A stretch of DNA of 64,000 nucleotides from Streptomyces sp. V1I1 (GTDB taxonomy: Bacteria > Actinomycetota > Actinomycetes > Streptomycetales > Streptomycetaceae): contig NZ_JAUSZH010000001.1 of assembly GCF_030817355.1 (NCBI RefSeq), positions 1,302,001 to 1,366,000 on the forward strand, in the 5' to 3' direction. The stretch's first letter is position 1; every line of letters begins with the position of its first letter. The notes beneath the pieces were generated by a model. It saw only the letters and a program-made list of their open reading frames with translations. It did not search any database and was not told the origin of the DNA. The translations under genes and the position numbers were made by a program. This document shows, one piece after another, positions 25,101 through 33,654 of this stretch.

Positions 25101-27388
25101 CCGCGCAGAAGCAGAAGCAACAGCTGCCCCCGCCGGCGGGCGGCCGCGGACGCCATCGCCCGGAGGGAACGCCGGCCTCCCGGCGCGGCTCGCGCCGCGC
25201 CGGCCCCCCGCCCAAAGCCAAGAAGGCCAAGAAGCAGCAGGCCGTTCGCACCCCCACCGTCCTCCAGATGGAGGCGCTGGAGTGCGGCGCCGCCTCACTG
25301 GCCATGGTGCTCGCGCATTACGGGCGGCATGTGCCGCTCGAGGAGCTGCGTATCGCGTGCGGTGTCTCCCGCGACGGCTCGCGCGCCAGCAACCTGCTCA
25401 AAGCGGCGCGCAGTTACGGTCTCCAGGCCAAGGGCATGCAGATGGAGTCGGCGGCGCTGGCGGAGATGCGGGCGCCGGCGATCCTGTTCTGGGAGTTCAA
25501 CCACTATGTCGTCTACGACGGCATGGAACGCCGGTTCGGCCGCCGGGGCGTGCACATCAACGACCCCGACAAGGGCCGCCGCTTTGTGGCGACGGAAGAC
25601 TTCGACACCAGCTTCACCGGCGTCGCGCTGATCTTCGAACCCTCCGACAGCTTCCGCCGGGGCGGCCGTAAGCCGGGGATCATGGGCGCCGTGCCCGCGC
25701 GGCTGCGCGGTACGACGGGCACTCTGCTGGCGGCTCTGCTCGCCAGCCTGCTGCTCGTCGCGGTCGGCGCCGCGGTGCCGGCGCTGAGCCGTACGTACAT
25801 CGACATGTTCCTGATCGGCAATCAGACCTCCTTGCTGGGACCCCTGTTCGCGTCGATGGCCGTGATGGTGGCGCTCACCGCCGTGCTCACCGGCCTGCAA
25901 CAGGCGAACCTGCTGCGCGGCCGCATCATCTCGTCCACGCTCAGCAGCGCCCGTTTCCTGCGGCATCTGCTGAGACTGCCGGTCACGTTCTTCGCCCAGC
26001 GCAGTCCGGCCGATCTGGTGCAGCGCCTGCAGTCCAACGACGCGGTCGCCGAGACTCTGGCGCGGGACCTCGCCGCCGCGGGCGTGGACGGCGTCGTCGT
26101 CATCCTCTACGCCGTCCTGCTGTGGACGTACGATCCTCAACTCACCGTCATCGGCGTGCTGATCGCGCTGCTCAATGTGGTCGCAATGCGCATCGTGATC
26201 AGGCTGCGGGCCACCAACACCCAGAAGCTGCGCGCGGACAGCGCCCGGCTCACCAACACCTCGTACACCGGTCTTCAGCTGATCGAGACCATGAAGGCCA
26301 CCGGCGGTGAGAACGGGTACTTCCGGCGCTGGGCGGGGCAGCACGCGACCACGCTGGAGGTACAGCAGCGGCTCGGTGTGCCGAGCGCCGCCCTCGCAGT
26401 CGTCGCGCCCACCCTCGCGATGCTCAACAGCGCGCTGATCCTCTGGATCGGAGGACTGCGGGCGGTGGAGGGCCATATCTCGATCGGTCTGCTCGTCGCC
26501 TTCCAGGCGCTGGTGACGCGCTTCACCGCGCCGATCACCCGGCTGAACGGAGTGGCGGGCAGGATCCAGGACTTCGCCGCCGATGTGGCCCGGCTCAAGG
26601 ATGTCGAGAATTTTCCCGTCGACGCGCTGTACTCACGCCGGGAGCAGGACGCGAGCACCCGCAGGCTCAAGGGCCATGTGACGCTGGAGAACATCACCTT
26701 CGGCTACAGCCCGCTGGACAAGCCGCTGCTCAGCGAGTTCTCGCTGACGGTGGGACCTGGGCAGCAGGTGGCGCTCGTCGGCGGGTCGGGCAGCGGCAAG
26801 TCCACCGTCTCCCGGCTGATCTCCGGCCTCTACAGCCCGTGGGAGGGGACGATCCGTATCGACGGGCAGCGCCTGGAGGACATTCCCCGCAGCGCGCTGG
26901 CCGCCTCGGTCTCCTTCGTCGACCAGGACGTCTTCCTCTTCGAAGGCACCGTCCGGGACAACGTGGCGCTGTGGGACCCGTCGATACCGGACGAGGCCGT
27001 CGTCACCGCGCTCAAGGACGCAGCGCTCTACGACGACGTGATCGCCCGGCGGCCCGACGGCATCCACAGCCGGGTCGAGCAGGACGGCCGCAACTTCTCC
27101 GGCGGTCAGCGCCAGCGGCTGGAGATCGCCCGGGCGCTGGTCCGGCGGCCGAGCATCCTCGTGCTCGACGAGGTCACCAGCGCCCTGGACGCACAGACCG
27201 AGCAGGTCATCATCGATAATCTGCGGCGGCGCGGCTGCGCTTGCGTCGTGATCGCCCACCGGCTGAGCACGGTGCGCGACAGCGACGAGATCGTGGTACT
27301 CGACCATGGTTCGGTCGTCGAACGCGGCAGGCACGAGCAGCTGGTCGCCGCCGGGGGTCCGTACGCCGACCTGGTCAAGGAGCACTGA
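25097..27388 (+). CDS. NHLP-type bacteriocin exporter: C39 peptidase/permease/ATPase
   Basis: 763 residues from GTG 25097. A basic, Pro/Lys-rich N-terminal stretch (~50 residues) precedes a C39 peptidase domain with catalytic Cys63 (MEALECGAASLAMV), His in FNHYVVYDG and Asp in INDPDKG. Six transmembrane helices follow, then an ABC ATPase with Walker A GGSGSGKS (~residue 564), signature NFSGGQRQRLEIARAL and Walker B ILVLDEVTSALD. It removes the GG leader and exports the peptide. All catalytic residues are intact. Confidence 0.93.
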   Translation: MTAQKQKQQLPPPAGGRGRHRPEGTPASRRGSRRAGPPPKAKKAKKQQAVRTPTVLQMEALECGAASLAMVLAHYGRHVPLEELRIACGVSRDGSRASNLLKAARSYGLQAKGMQMESAALAEMRAPAILFWEFNHYVVYDGMERRFGRRGVHINDPDKGRRFVATEDFDTSFTGVALIFEPSDSFRRGGRKPGIMGAVPARLRGTTGTLLAALLASLLLVAVGAAVPALSRTYIDMFLIGNQTSLLGPLFASMAVMVALTAVLTGLQQANLLRGRIISSTLSSARFLRHLLRLPVTFFAQRSPADLVQRLQSNDAVAETLARDLAAAGVDGVVVILYAVLLWTYDPQLTVIGVLIALLNVVAMRIVIRLRATNTQKLRADSARLTNTSYTGLQLIETMKATGGENGYFRRWAGQHATTLEVQQRLGVPSAALAVVAPTLAMLNSALILWIGGLRAVEGHISIGLLVAFQALVTRFTAPITRLNGVAGRIQDFAADVARLKDVENFPVDALYSRREQDASTRRLKGHVTLENITFGYSPLDKPLLSEFSLTVGPGQQVALVGGSGSGKSTVSRLISGLYSPWEGTIRIDGQRLEDIPRSALAASVSFVDQDVFLFEGTVRDNVALWDPSIPDEAVVTALKDAALYDDVIARRPDGIHSRVEQDGRNFSGGQRQRLEIARALVRRPSILVLDEVTSALDAQTEQVIIDNLRRRGCACVVIAHRLSTVRDSDEIVVLDHGSVVERGRHEQLVAAGGPYADLVKEH

Positions 27389-27389
27389 C

Positions 27390-30350
27390 GTGGCATCCGT
27401 TCACCCGTCCGCGGTCGCGGGACCGGGCGAGACCGACGCGGTGACCCACGCGCTGGGCGGCCTCGGCGCGCCCGTCGACTGCACCGGCCTGCGCAGCCTG
27501 GCGCTGGAGGGGCCGCAGGTGCTGTGGCTCGTCGTCGGCGGGGCGCTGGATCTCTTCGCGGTCGACGCGGCCCAGCAGGGGCACTGGCACTTCCTCGGCC
27601 GTCTCGAAGCGGGCACACTGCTGCTCGGCCCGGTGGACGGCCCGCGGCACACCCTGCTCGGCAGGCCTTCGCAGGACTGTCTGCTGCGCCGGATCCCGCT
27701 GCGGGAGCTGTACCGGCCGGAGTACGAGACGTACGAGACTGAGTACGGGATGTACGACACCGCCTCCGGCACGTACAACACCGCGTCCGGGACGTACGAC
27801 ACTGCGTCCGGGACGTACGACACTGCGTCCGGCACATACAACACCGGCTACGAAACATCCGACACCGGCTACGAGGCGCCCAGTCCCCTGGAGTACGCCT
27901 TCGCTCTCGGCACCGGGCGGGGCCTCGGCGTCCTGTTCCAGGCTCCGCTCGACGGCCGGCCCGCGACCGACGGGGCCGTGGCCGACGACGACATCCTGTG
28001 GATGCCGGTCTCCCCCGGCAGCGTCCAGTACGGCGCCGCGTACAGCGCGGAGGCGGCCGGGGACCTGCTGGTCGACGCTGCGTTGTGGCAGCAAATGGTC
28101 AACCAGCAGTACCGGCTGCTGTCCGCGGTGGACCGCTGGATCGAAGAGCTGGAGCGCGCGCACGAGGACCGAACGGCCGCCGGTATCAAGGCGGGCGAGA
28201 CTGTCCGCGCCCGGGCCGACCAGGCGCTGCTGGCCTCCATCGGCAGGCCGGAACGGGCCGGCCGGGCATCCACCGGCGCTGACGTGGCGACCGACGACGC
28301 CACGTTCGCCGTCTGCCGACGGGTCGCGGAGGCCGCCGGGATCACGCTCTCCGAGCCGTCGAAGAGCGGTGCGGTGGGCGACCGCGTCAGTCCCGTCGAG
28401 CGGATAGCGGTCGGCTCGCGGATCCGTACCCGCGCGGTCAGACTCGACGGTCGCTGGTGGCGTACGAACACCGGCCCCCTGGTGGGCCATTGGGCCAAGT
28501 CGGGTGCCCCGGTCGCGCTGCTGTGGCGTCGCGGCCGGTACGAAGCGGTGAACCCGGCCTCCGGACTGCGGATACGCATCGGCAGCAACAGCGCGGAGGA
28601 ACTCGAACCGCGCGCCGTGATGTTCTACCGCCCGCTGCCGGAACGGCCCATGACCGCCTGGCAGCTGATGCGCTTCAGCCTGCGCGACACCCGCATGGAC
28701 CTGCGCAATCTGGCGTTCGCCGGGCTGGTGACTGTGGGCCTCGGCGCGCTGGTGCCGATCGCGACCGGACAGGTGCTCGGCGTGTATGTGCCGACGGCCG
28801 AGAAGAACCTCATCGTCCAGGTCTCACTCGCGGTAATGATCGCCGGGGTCGTCTCCGCAGCTTTCATGCTGCTGCAGAACCTCACCATTCTGCGGATGGA
28901 AGGACGTATCGAGAGCGCGCTGCAACCGGCCGTGTGGGACCGGCTGCTGCGGCTGCCGACCAGGTTCTTCACCGAGCGCTCGACCGGAGAGCTGGCGAGT
29001 GCGGCGATGGGCATCAGCGCCATTCGCCGGGTGTTGTCGGGCATCGGCCCGGTGGCCGTGCAGGCGAGCACGGTCGGCGCGATGAACCTCGTACTGCTGC
29101 TCTGCTACAGCGTTCCGCTGGCGCTCGCCGCGATCGCCATGCTGATCCTCATCGGAGCCGTGTTCCTCGGGATGGGCCTGTGGCAGCTGCGGTGGCAGCG
29201 GCAGCTCGTCGAGCTCGGCAACAAGCTCAACAACCAGGCGTTCCAGACCCTGCGCGGGCTGCCCAAGCTGCGCGTCGCCGCGGCGGAGAGCTTCGCGTAC
29301 GCCGCTTGGGCGCGGGAGTTCGCCCGCTCCCGTGAACTGCAGCAGCGCGCCGGCCGGATCAGGAACCTGACCACGGTCCTCGACGCGGTCTATCTGCCGC
29401 TCTGTTCGCTCACCATGTTCATGCTGCTGGCCGGCCCTGCCCGTGGCAGCATGTCGGCCGGTGAGTTCCTGACCTTCAACACCTCCGTGACCATGCTGCT
29501 GACCTCCGTCACGCAGGTCTCCGGGGCGCTGGTCTCGGCCGCCGCCGTCCTGCCCATGTTCGAACAGATCAAGCCGGTACTCGACGAGGCCCCTGAGGTC
29601 CGCGGCGCCAGCGCCCAGCCCGGCACCCTGACCGGTGCGATTGAGGCCAGGAAGCTCTCCTTCCGCTACTCCGACGACGGTCCCCTGGTCCTCGACGACG
29701 TGTCTCTCCAGGTGCGTCCGGGCGAGTTCGTGGCGATCGTCGGCCCCAGCGGATGCGGCAAGTCGACGCTTCTCCGCCTCCTCATCGGCTTCGACAAGCC
29801 GGCCTCGGGCAGCGTTCTGTACGACGGCCAGGACCTGGCGGCCCTGGACCAGGCCGCCGTCCGCCGCCAGTGCGGTGTCGTCCTGCAGAACGCACAGCCG
29901 CTGACCGGCTCGATCCTGGACTGCATCTGCGGCGCCGAATCCTTCTCCCAGGAAGAGGCGTGGGAGGCCGCCGAGATGGCGGGCCTGGCCGAGGACATCA
30001 AGCGCATGCCGATGGGCCTGCACACCATGATCTCGGCCGGTGGCGCGATCTCGGGCGGCCAGCGCCAGCGCCTGATGATCGCCCAGGCCCTGATCCGCCG
30101 CCCGCGCATCCTGTTCTTCGACGAGGCGACCAGCGCGCTGGACAACGAGACCCAGCGCATCGTGATCGAGTCCACCCGCCAACTGAGCGCCAGCCGCGTG
30201 GTGATCGCCCACCGGCTGTCGACGGTGATGGACGCCGACCGCGTGATCGTGATGTCGGACGGCCGCGTCGTGGAGCAGGGCCGCCCGGCTGACCTGCTGA
30301 CCAACGCGGGCGGCGCGCTTCACGAACTGGTGCGACGGCAGATGACCTGA
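27390..30350 (+). CDS. Second NHLP-type bacteriocin ABC transporter with N-terminal accessory region
   Basis: 986 residues from GTG 27390, one base after the previous stop. The first ~400 residues are a soluble region lacking a C39 peptidase, then six transmembrane helices (AGLVTVGLGALVPIATGQVL and others) and an ATPase with GPSGCGKST, ISGGQRQRLMIAQAL and ILFFDEATSALD. This is the usual NHLM ATP-binding partner and may heterodimerise with the C39 exporter. Residues ~110-165 hold a Tyr/Thr-rich insert with four TASGTY(N/D) repeats, which I have not seen in the family. Confidence 0.9.
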   Translation: MASVHPSAVAGPGETDAVTHALGGLGAPVDCTGLRSLALEGPQVLWLVVGGALDLFAVDAAQQGHWHFLGRLEAGTLLLGPVDGPRHTLLGRPSQDCLLRRIPLRELYRPEYETYETEYGMYDTASGTYNTASGTYDTASGTYDTASGTYNTGYETSDTGYEAPSPLEYAFALGTGRGLGVLFQAPLDGRPATDGAVADDDILWMPVSPGSVQYGAAYSAEAAGDLLVDAALWQQMVNQQYRLLSAVDRWIEELERAHEDRTAAGIKAGETVRARADQALLASIGRPERAGRASTGADVATDDATFAVCRRVAEAAGITLSEPSKSGAVGDRVSPVERIAVGSRIRTRAVRLDGRWWRTNTGPLVGHWAKSGAPVALLWRRGRYEAVNPASGLRIRIGSNSAEELEPRAVMFYRPLPERPMTAWQLMRFSLRDTRMDLRNLAFAGLVTVGLGALVPIATGQVLGVYVPTAEKNLIVQVSLAVMIAGVVSAAFMLLQNLTILRMEGRIESALQPAVWDRLLRLPTRFFTERSTGELASAAMGISAIRRVLSGIGPVAVQASTVGAMNLVLLLCYSVPLALAAIAMLILIGAVFLGMGLWQLRWQRQLVELGNKLNNQAFQTLRGLPKLRVAAAESFAYAAWAREFARSRELQQRAGRIRNLTTVLDAVYLPLCSLTMFMLLAGPARGSMSAGEFLTFNTSVTMLLTSVTQVSGALVSAAAVLPMFEQIKPVLDEAPEVRGASAQPGTLTGAIEARKLSFRYSDDGPLVLDDVSLQVRPGEFVAIVGPSGCGKSTLLRLLIGFDKPASGSVLYDGQDLAALDQAAVRRQCGVVLQNAQPLTGSILDCICGAESFSQEEAWEAAEMAGLAEDIKRMPMGLHTMISAGGAISGGQRQRLMIAQALIRRPRILFFDEATSALDNETQRIVIESTRQLSASRVVIAHRLSTVMDADRVIVMSDGRVVEQGRPADLLTNAGGALHELVRRQMT
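27751..27845 (+). repeat. 21-bp in-frame tandem repeats in the NHLP ABC gene
   Basis: Four 21-bp units each encode TASGTYN or TASGTYD, flanked by related YETYETEYG and YNTGYETSDTGYE segments. The repeat keeps frame, so copy number could vary without breaking the gene. Confidence 0.85.
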
Positions 30351-30367
30351 GCCGGCGGACCCGTGGA

Positions 30368-30387
30368 ACCGGTCGTCACTGACCGGT
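30368..30387. terminator. Hairpin between convergent ABC and GCHII genes
   Basis: ACCGGTC (30368-30374) and GACCGGT (30381-30387) form a 7-bp stem with a 6-nt loop in the 25-bp gap and the very 3' end of the minus-strand cyclohydrolase gene. Weak but well placed. Confidence 0.4.
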
Positions 30388-31029
30388 CACGCCGTCCAGG
30401 TGCGGCAGGTAATGATCGAGGCGTTCCCGCTTGGTCAACAGATACGACATGTTCTCCTCGCGCGGCGGTATCAGCAGCGGAACCTGCTCGGTGATTTTGA
30501 TGCCGTGCCGCAGCAGTGCTTCGCGCTTGAGCGGGTTGTTCGACAACAGCCGCACGGACTGCACACCGAGGTCGTGCAGGATCTCCGCCGCCACCCGGTA
30601 GTCGCGGGCGTCGGCCGGGAACCCGAGGGCGAGATTCGCTTCGACCGTGTCCAGCCCCTCCGCCTGGAGCTTCATGGCCCGCAGCTTGGCCAACAGGCCT
30701 ATCCCTCGCCCCTCGTGCCCCCGGAGGTAGACGAGAATGCCGCGCCCTTCCGTCACGATGGCGTGCAGTGCGGCGGACAGCTGATCGCCGCATTCACAGT
30801 GCTTGGACCCGAAGACATCTCCGGTCAGACACTCCGAATGCACGCGGGTAAGTGCTCCCTCTTTCTCGGCATCGCCGTATACCAGCACCATTTGTTCGTC
30901 CCCGCTTTCGCGGTCCAGGTAGCCGACAGCGAGGAAATCGCCGTGCGTGGTGGACAGCCGGACATCCACCACTCGTTCGACACCTGAAGGACGAACACTG
31001 TCGCCGAACACGCCATCACTTTCTGTCAT
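30376..31029 (-). CDS. GTP cyclohydrolase II homologue with Tyr-to-Met substitution (FAPy type)
   Basis: 217 residues from ATG 31029. GCH II features are intact: RVHSECLTGDVFGSKHCECG supplies the three zinc Cys (67, 78, 80 here), then LRGHEGRGIGL and DTVEANLALGF. The residue aligned with E. coli RibA Tyr105 (NKIRAYALQ) is Met119 here (AKLRAMKLQ). From memory, the S. coelicolor paralogue SCO6655 carries Met at this place and releases the formylated intermediate FAPy instead of the deformylated pyrimidine. The adjacent divergent creatininase-family gene could supply the missing deformylase step. Not housekeeping RibA: no ribB, ribE or ribD operon around it. Confidence 0.9.
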   Translation of the reverse strand: MTESDGVFGDSVRPSGVERVVDVRLSTTHGDFLAVGYLDRESGDEQMVLVYGDAEKEGALTRVHSECLTGDVFGSKHCECGDQLSAALHAIVTEGRGILVYLRGHEGRGIGLLAKLRAMKLQAEGLDTVEANLALGFPADARDYRVAAEILHDLGVQSVRLLSNNPLKREALLRHGIKITEQVPLLIPPREENMSYLLTKRERLDHYLPHLDGVTGQ

Positions 31030-31156
31030 GACCCCGATCCTATCTGGCAATCTCTGGGCGGCGTAGGTCAAAATGACGAAGAAGCATCAACTGACTGCCC
31101 GTTTCATCACGTTCGACCATGGACGCGCGGAGCGAACAACGAAAGGCCCTAAAACA

Positions 31157-31903
31157 ATGAGTGGTTCACAAACGCCACAGGCATCGGGCCTGTTGCCATG
31201 GGACTCCACGGAGGACGTGCGGTCCCGGCAGGCCGATGTCGCCGTCCTTCCCATAGGCAGCTTCGAGCAGCACGGTGCGTTCCTTCCCCTGGTGACCGAC
31301 ACGGTCGTCGCCTGCACCATCGCCCGGGAGATCGCCGCAGCCCACCCGGTTCACCACCTTCCTCCTCTCACGATCTCCTGTTCGCACGAGCATGCGGCCT
31401 GGCCGGGAACCGTCAGCATTTCCGCCGCGACCCTCCACGCCGTCGTACGGGACATCGCCGACTCGCTCCGCCGGTCCGGTGTCGGTTCCCTGATTCTGGT
31501 CAACGGACACGGCGGAAATTACGTGCTGCGTAACGTAGTTCAGGAATCCGTCGGCAGCGGGATACGTATGGCGCTTTTCCCCGGCTCGGCAGACTGGGAT
31601 GCGGCACGGTCCAGGGCCGGTGTCCAGACCCCGTCACACAGCGATATGCACGCGGGTGAAGTGGAGACGTCCATCCTGCTGCACGCCCATCCCGAACTGG
31701 TCCGCCCCGGTTATGAGACCTCCGATTTCCTGGTCGACGACCGTAAGCATCTGCTCACTCTGGGTATGACGGCATACACCGAGTCCGGTGTCATCGGCCG
31801 TCCGTCAATGGCGTCCGCCGATAAGGGAAAAGAACTTCTGGCGGCACTGGTCGAATCCTTCGGTGAGTACGTCTCACTGCTCACCCGGCAGGCGACGCGA
31901 TGA
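31157..31903 (+). CDS. Creatininase-family amidohydrolase, ArfB-like
   Basis: 248 residues from ATG 31157 (GAAAGG upstream). Metal-site motifs of the creatininase superfamily are present: IGSFEQHGAFLPLVTDT, LVNGHGGN and SDMHAGEVETSI. Members include creatininase, MftE and archaeal ArfB, which deformylates the FAPy nucleotide in riboflavin synthesis. Placed divergently from a cyclohydrolase predicted to release FAPy and upstream of a RibD-type reductase, an ArfB-like deformylase role is the best fit. The stop overlaps the next start (ATGA). Assignment within the family is by context. Confidence 0.82.
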   Translation: MSGSQTPQASGLLPWDSTEDVRSRQADVAVLPIGSFEQHGAFLPLVTDTVVACTIAREIAAAHPVHHLPPLTISCSHEHAAWPGTVSISAATLHAVVRDIADSLRRSGVGSLILVNGHGGNYVLRNVVQESVGSGIRMALFPGSADWDAARSRAGVQTPSHSDMHAGEVETSILLHAHPELVRPGYETSDFLVDDRKHLLTLGMTAYTESGVIGRPSMASADKGKELLAALVESFGEYVSLLTRQATR

Positions 31904-32958
31904 CCGGCCGCAGCCGCGTACTCGACGCGGCAGAAGGCTGGGAGCGGCTGCGGGGCATCCGGTCGGAGGCGGACGCCGAGGCCGCCGGCCTTGTCCCGGG
32001 CGCGGACGGCGGCCGGCGCTGGAAGCAGGACGCCTCGCCCGAGGCGGAGATGCTCGCCAACCGCTATCTGCCACTGTGCCTGGCCGGTCCGCACGTTACG
32101 TTCGCACAGCTCGGACAGAGCCTGGACGGTTTCATAGCGACGCGTACCGGCGACGCCGACTACGTCACGGGCGAGGAGGACCGCCTTCATCTGCACCGCC
32201 TGCGTGCGCTCGCCGACGCGGTGGTCGTCGGGGCGGGCACAGCGGTCGCGGACGACCCGCAACTGACGGTGCGTGCCTGCCCCGGGGCCAACCCGGTGCG
32301 CGTCGTGCTCGATCCGCACATCCGCGTACCGCCGGGGCACCGGGTGTTCACCGACGGATCAGCGCCGACGCTGTGGGTGGTGGGCGAGGGCAGTGACCGC
32401 GGCAAGTCCGCCCCGGACGGCGTCGATGTACTGACACTGCCGGACAGCGATGCGTTCGCCCCGGGCCGCCTGGTGCAGGCGCTCGCGCGGCGCGGTCTGG
32501 GCCGGGTACTGATCGAGGGCGGCGGCGTCACCGTGTCACGCTTCCTGCACGAGCAGGCGCTGCACCGGCTCTACGTCACGGTGGCGCCGGTCCTGCTCGG
32601 CGACGGTGTCCCAGGGCTCCGCTTCGCCGGTACGCCGGTGATGCGGGACGCGCTCCGCCCGCCGGTGCGACGCGCCGCCCTCGGCGAGGACACGCTCTTC
32701 GAGCTGGAGTTGGGGACGCCGAAGACGGGCGAGCCACTGGCCGGCGAGCACCCCGACACCGGGCAGGCTCGCGGCGAAGGTGAGCACTCCGTAGATGACG
32801 GCGACGGTCAGACCCTGGGCCGCGCCCAGGCCGGCGGCTCCGAAGGCCCACGCGGTGACGCCTTCCCTGGGCCCCCAGCCACCGACGTTCAGCGGCAGCG
32901 CCATGGCGAGCAGCGCCAGCACCATCAGGGGCGCGAGTTCGGCGAACGGCGCCGTTGA
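31900..32958 (+). CDS. RibD C-terminal/dihydrofolate-reductase-like reductase
   Basis: The RibD-C fold covers roughly residues 65-270: VTFAQLGQSLDGFIA, VVVGAGTAVADDPQLTVRAC and GLGRVLIEGGGVTVSRFL, the signatures of NADPH-dependent pyrimidine-nucleotide reductases. There is no deaminase domain. It would reduce the ribosyl group of the deformylated intermediate to ribityl, as in riboflavin synthesis. After FELELG (~32715) the frame runs on to 32958 with ~80 low-complexity residues that are the antisense of the convergent flippase gene; normal length would be ~272. No stop lies between, so the end is odd. Confidence 0.82.
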   Translation: MTGRSRVLDAAEGWERLRGIRSEADAEAAGLVPGADGGRRWKQDASPEAEMLANRYLPLCLAGPHVTFAQLGQSLDGFIATRTGDADYVTGEEDRLHLHRLRALADAVVVGAGTAVADDPQLTVRACPGANPVRVVLDPHIRVPPGHRVFTDGSAPTLWVVGEGSDRGKSAPDGVDVLTLPDSDAFAPGRLVQALARRGLGRVLIEGGGVTVSRFLHEQALHRLYVTVAPVLLGDGVPGLRFAGTPVMRDALRPPVRRAALGEDTLFELELGTPKTGEPLAGEHPDTGQARGEGEHSVDDGDGQTLGRAQAGGSEGPRGDAFPGPPATDVQRQRHGEQRQHHQGREFGERRR

Positions 32959-33654
32959 CCCGGCGGCCCGGGCGGCGAGAAGGAACGTGCCGAGGTGCCC
33001 GGCCAGCACCACGACGGACGAGATGACCACTCCCGGCCAGCTTCTGCGGGCGAGCAGTCCGAGCCGCGCTTCGGCCAGCGCGGCGCGGACCGCGCGGCGC
33101 CATCGCGATGTGCCTGGCTTCCCGCGGAGCCGGACGGCGACCGCGATCGTCAGGGCGACCACCACGGCGAGAGCCAGAGCGGTCCCCGGCGACGCGGCCA
33201 GGTCGCGGGGCCCCGCCAGGGCCGGGGACGGCTGGGCGAGCAGGACCGTCACGCCGACCGCGATCAGGACCACCTGGCCCGCGGTGCGTTCGAGGACGAC
33301 CGCGCGCACACCACGGCCGACGTCATGCGTGTCCTGCCCGTGCCGCACGGCGCGGTGTACATCGCCGAGTACGCCGCCGGGCAGCGCCGCGTTCAGGAAC
33401 AGCGCCCGGTAGTAGTCGGCGACGGCACGGCCCAGCGGCAGCCGGATGCTCAGGCCGCGGGCCACCACGCACCAACGCCAGGCGCTGAACACAGTGGTGA
33501 GCAGGCCGAGGCCGAGGGCGGCCAGCAGGGTGGGGCCGTCAATCCTGCGCAGCCCGTCCAGGAAGGCGCCGGTGCCCAGCCGCCACACCAGCACCAGGAG
33601 GATGCCCGCTCCGGCGAGCGTGCCGAGACGGGCCCGTACTGTCTGCGCGCTCAT
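32536..33654 (-). CDS. Flippase-like integral membrane protein (LPG synthase TM/AglD family)
   Basis: About 310 residues with 7-8 hydrophobic helices (LGTLAGAGILLVLVWRLGTG, LLAALGLGLLTTVFSAWRWC, GVVISSVVVLAGHLGTFLLA, LAPLMVLALLAMALP) and the family motif PLNVGGWGPREGVTAW. These YbhN/AglD-type proteins resemble the lysylphosphatidylglycerol synthase membrane domain and often move or protect lipid-linked intermediates. The start overlaps the methyltransferase stop (ATGA). Homology ends near LARLRR (~32720), after which the frame reads through the convergent reductase gene to 32536. Confidence 0.8.
   Translation of the reverse strand: MSAQTVRARLGTLAGAGILLVLVWRLGTGAFLDGLRRIDGPTLLAALGLGLLTTVFSAWRWCVVARGLSIRLPLGRAVADYYRALFLNAALPGGVLGDVHRAVRHGQDTHDVGRGVRAVVLERTAGQVVLIAVGVTVLLAQPSPALAGPRDLAASPGTALALAVVVALTIAVAVRLRGKPGTSRWRRAVRAALAEARLGLLARRSWPGVVISSVVVLAGHLGTFLLAARAAGSTAPFAELAPLMVLALLAMALPLNVGGWGPREGVTAWAFGAAGLGAAQGLTVAVIYGVLTFAASLPGVGVLAGQWLARLRRPQLQLEERVLAEGGASHRRAERVPHHRRTGEAEPWDTVAEQDRRHRDVEPVQRLLVQEA

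Noticed and set aside
30376..31029. Housekeeping ribA for riboflavin
   Set aside because: The Tyr105-equivalent is Met and the neighbours are not the riboflavin operon; treated as a divergent paralogue.
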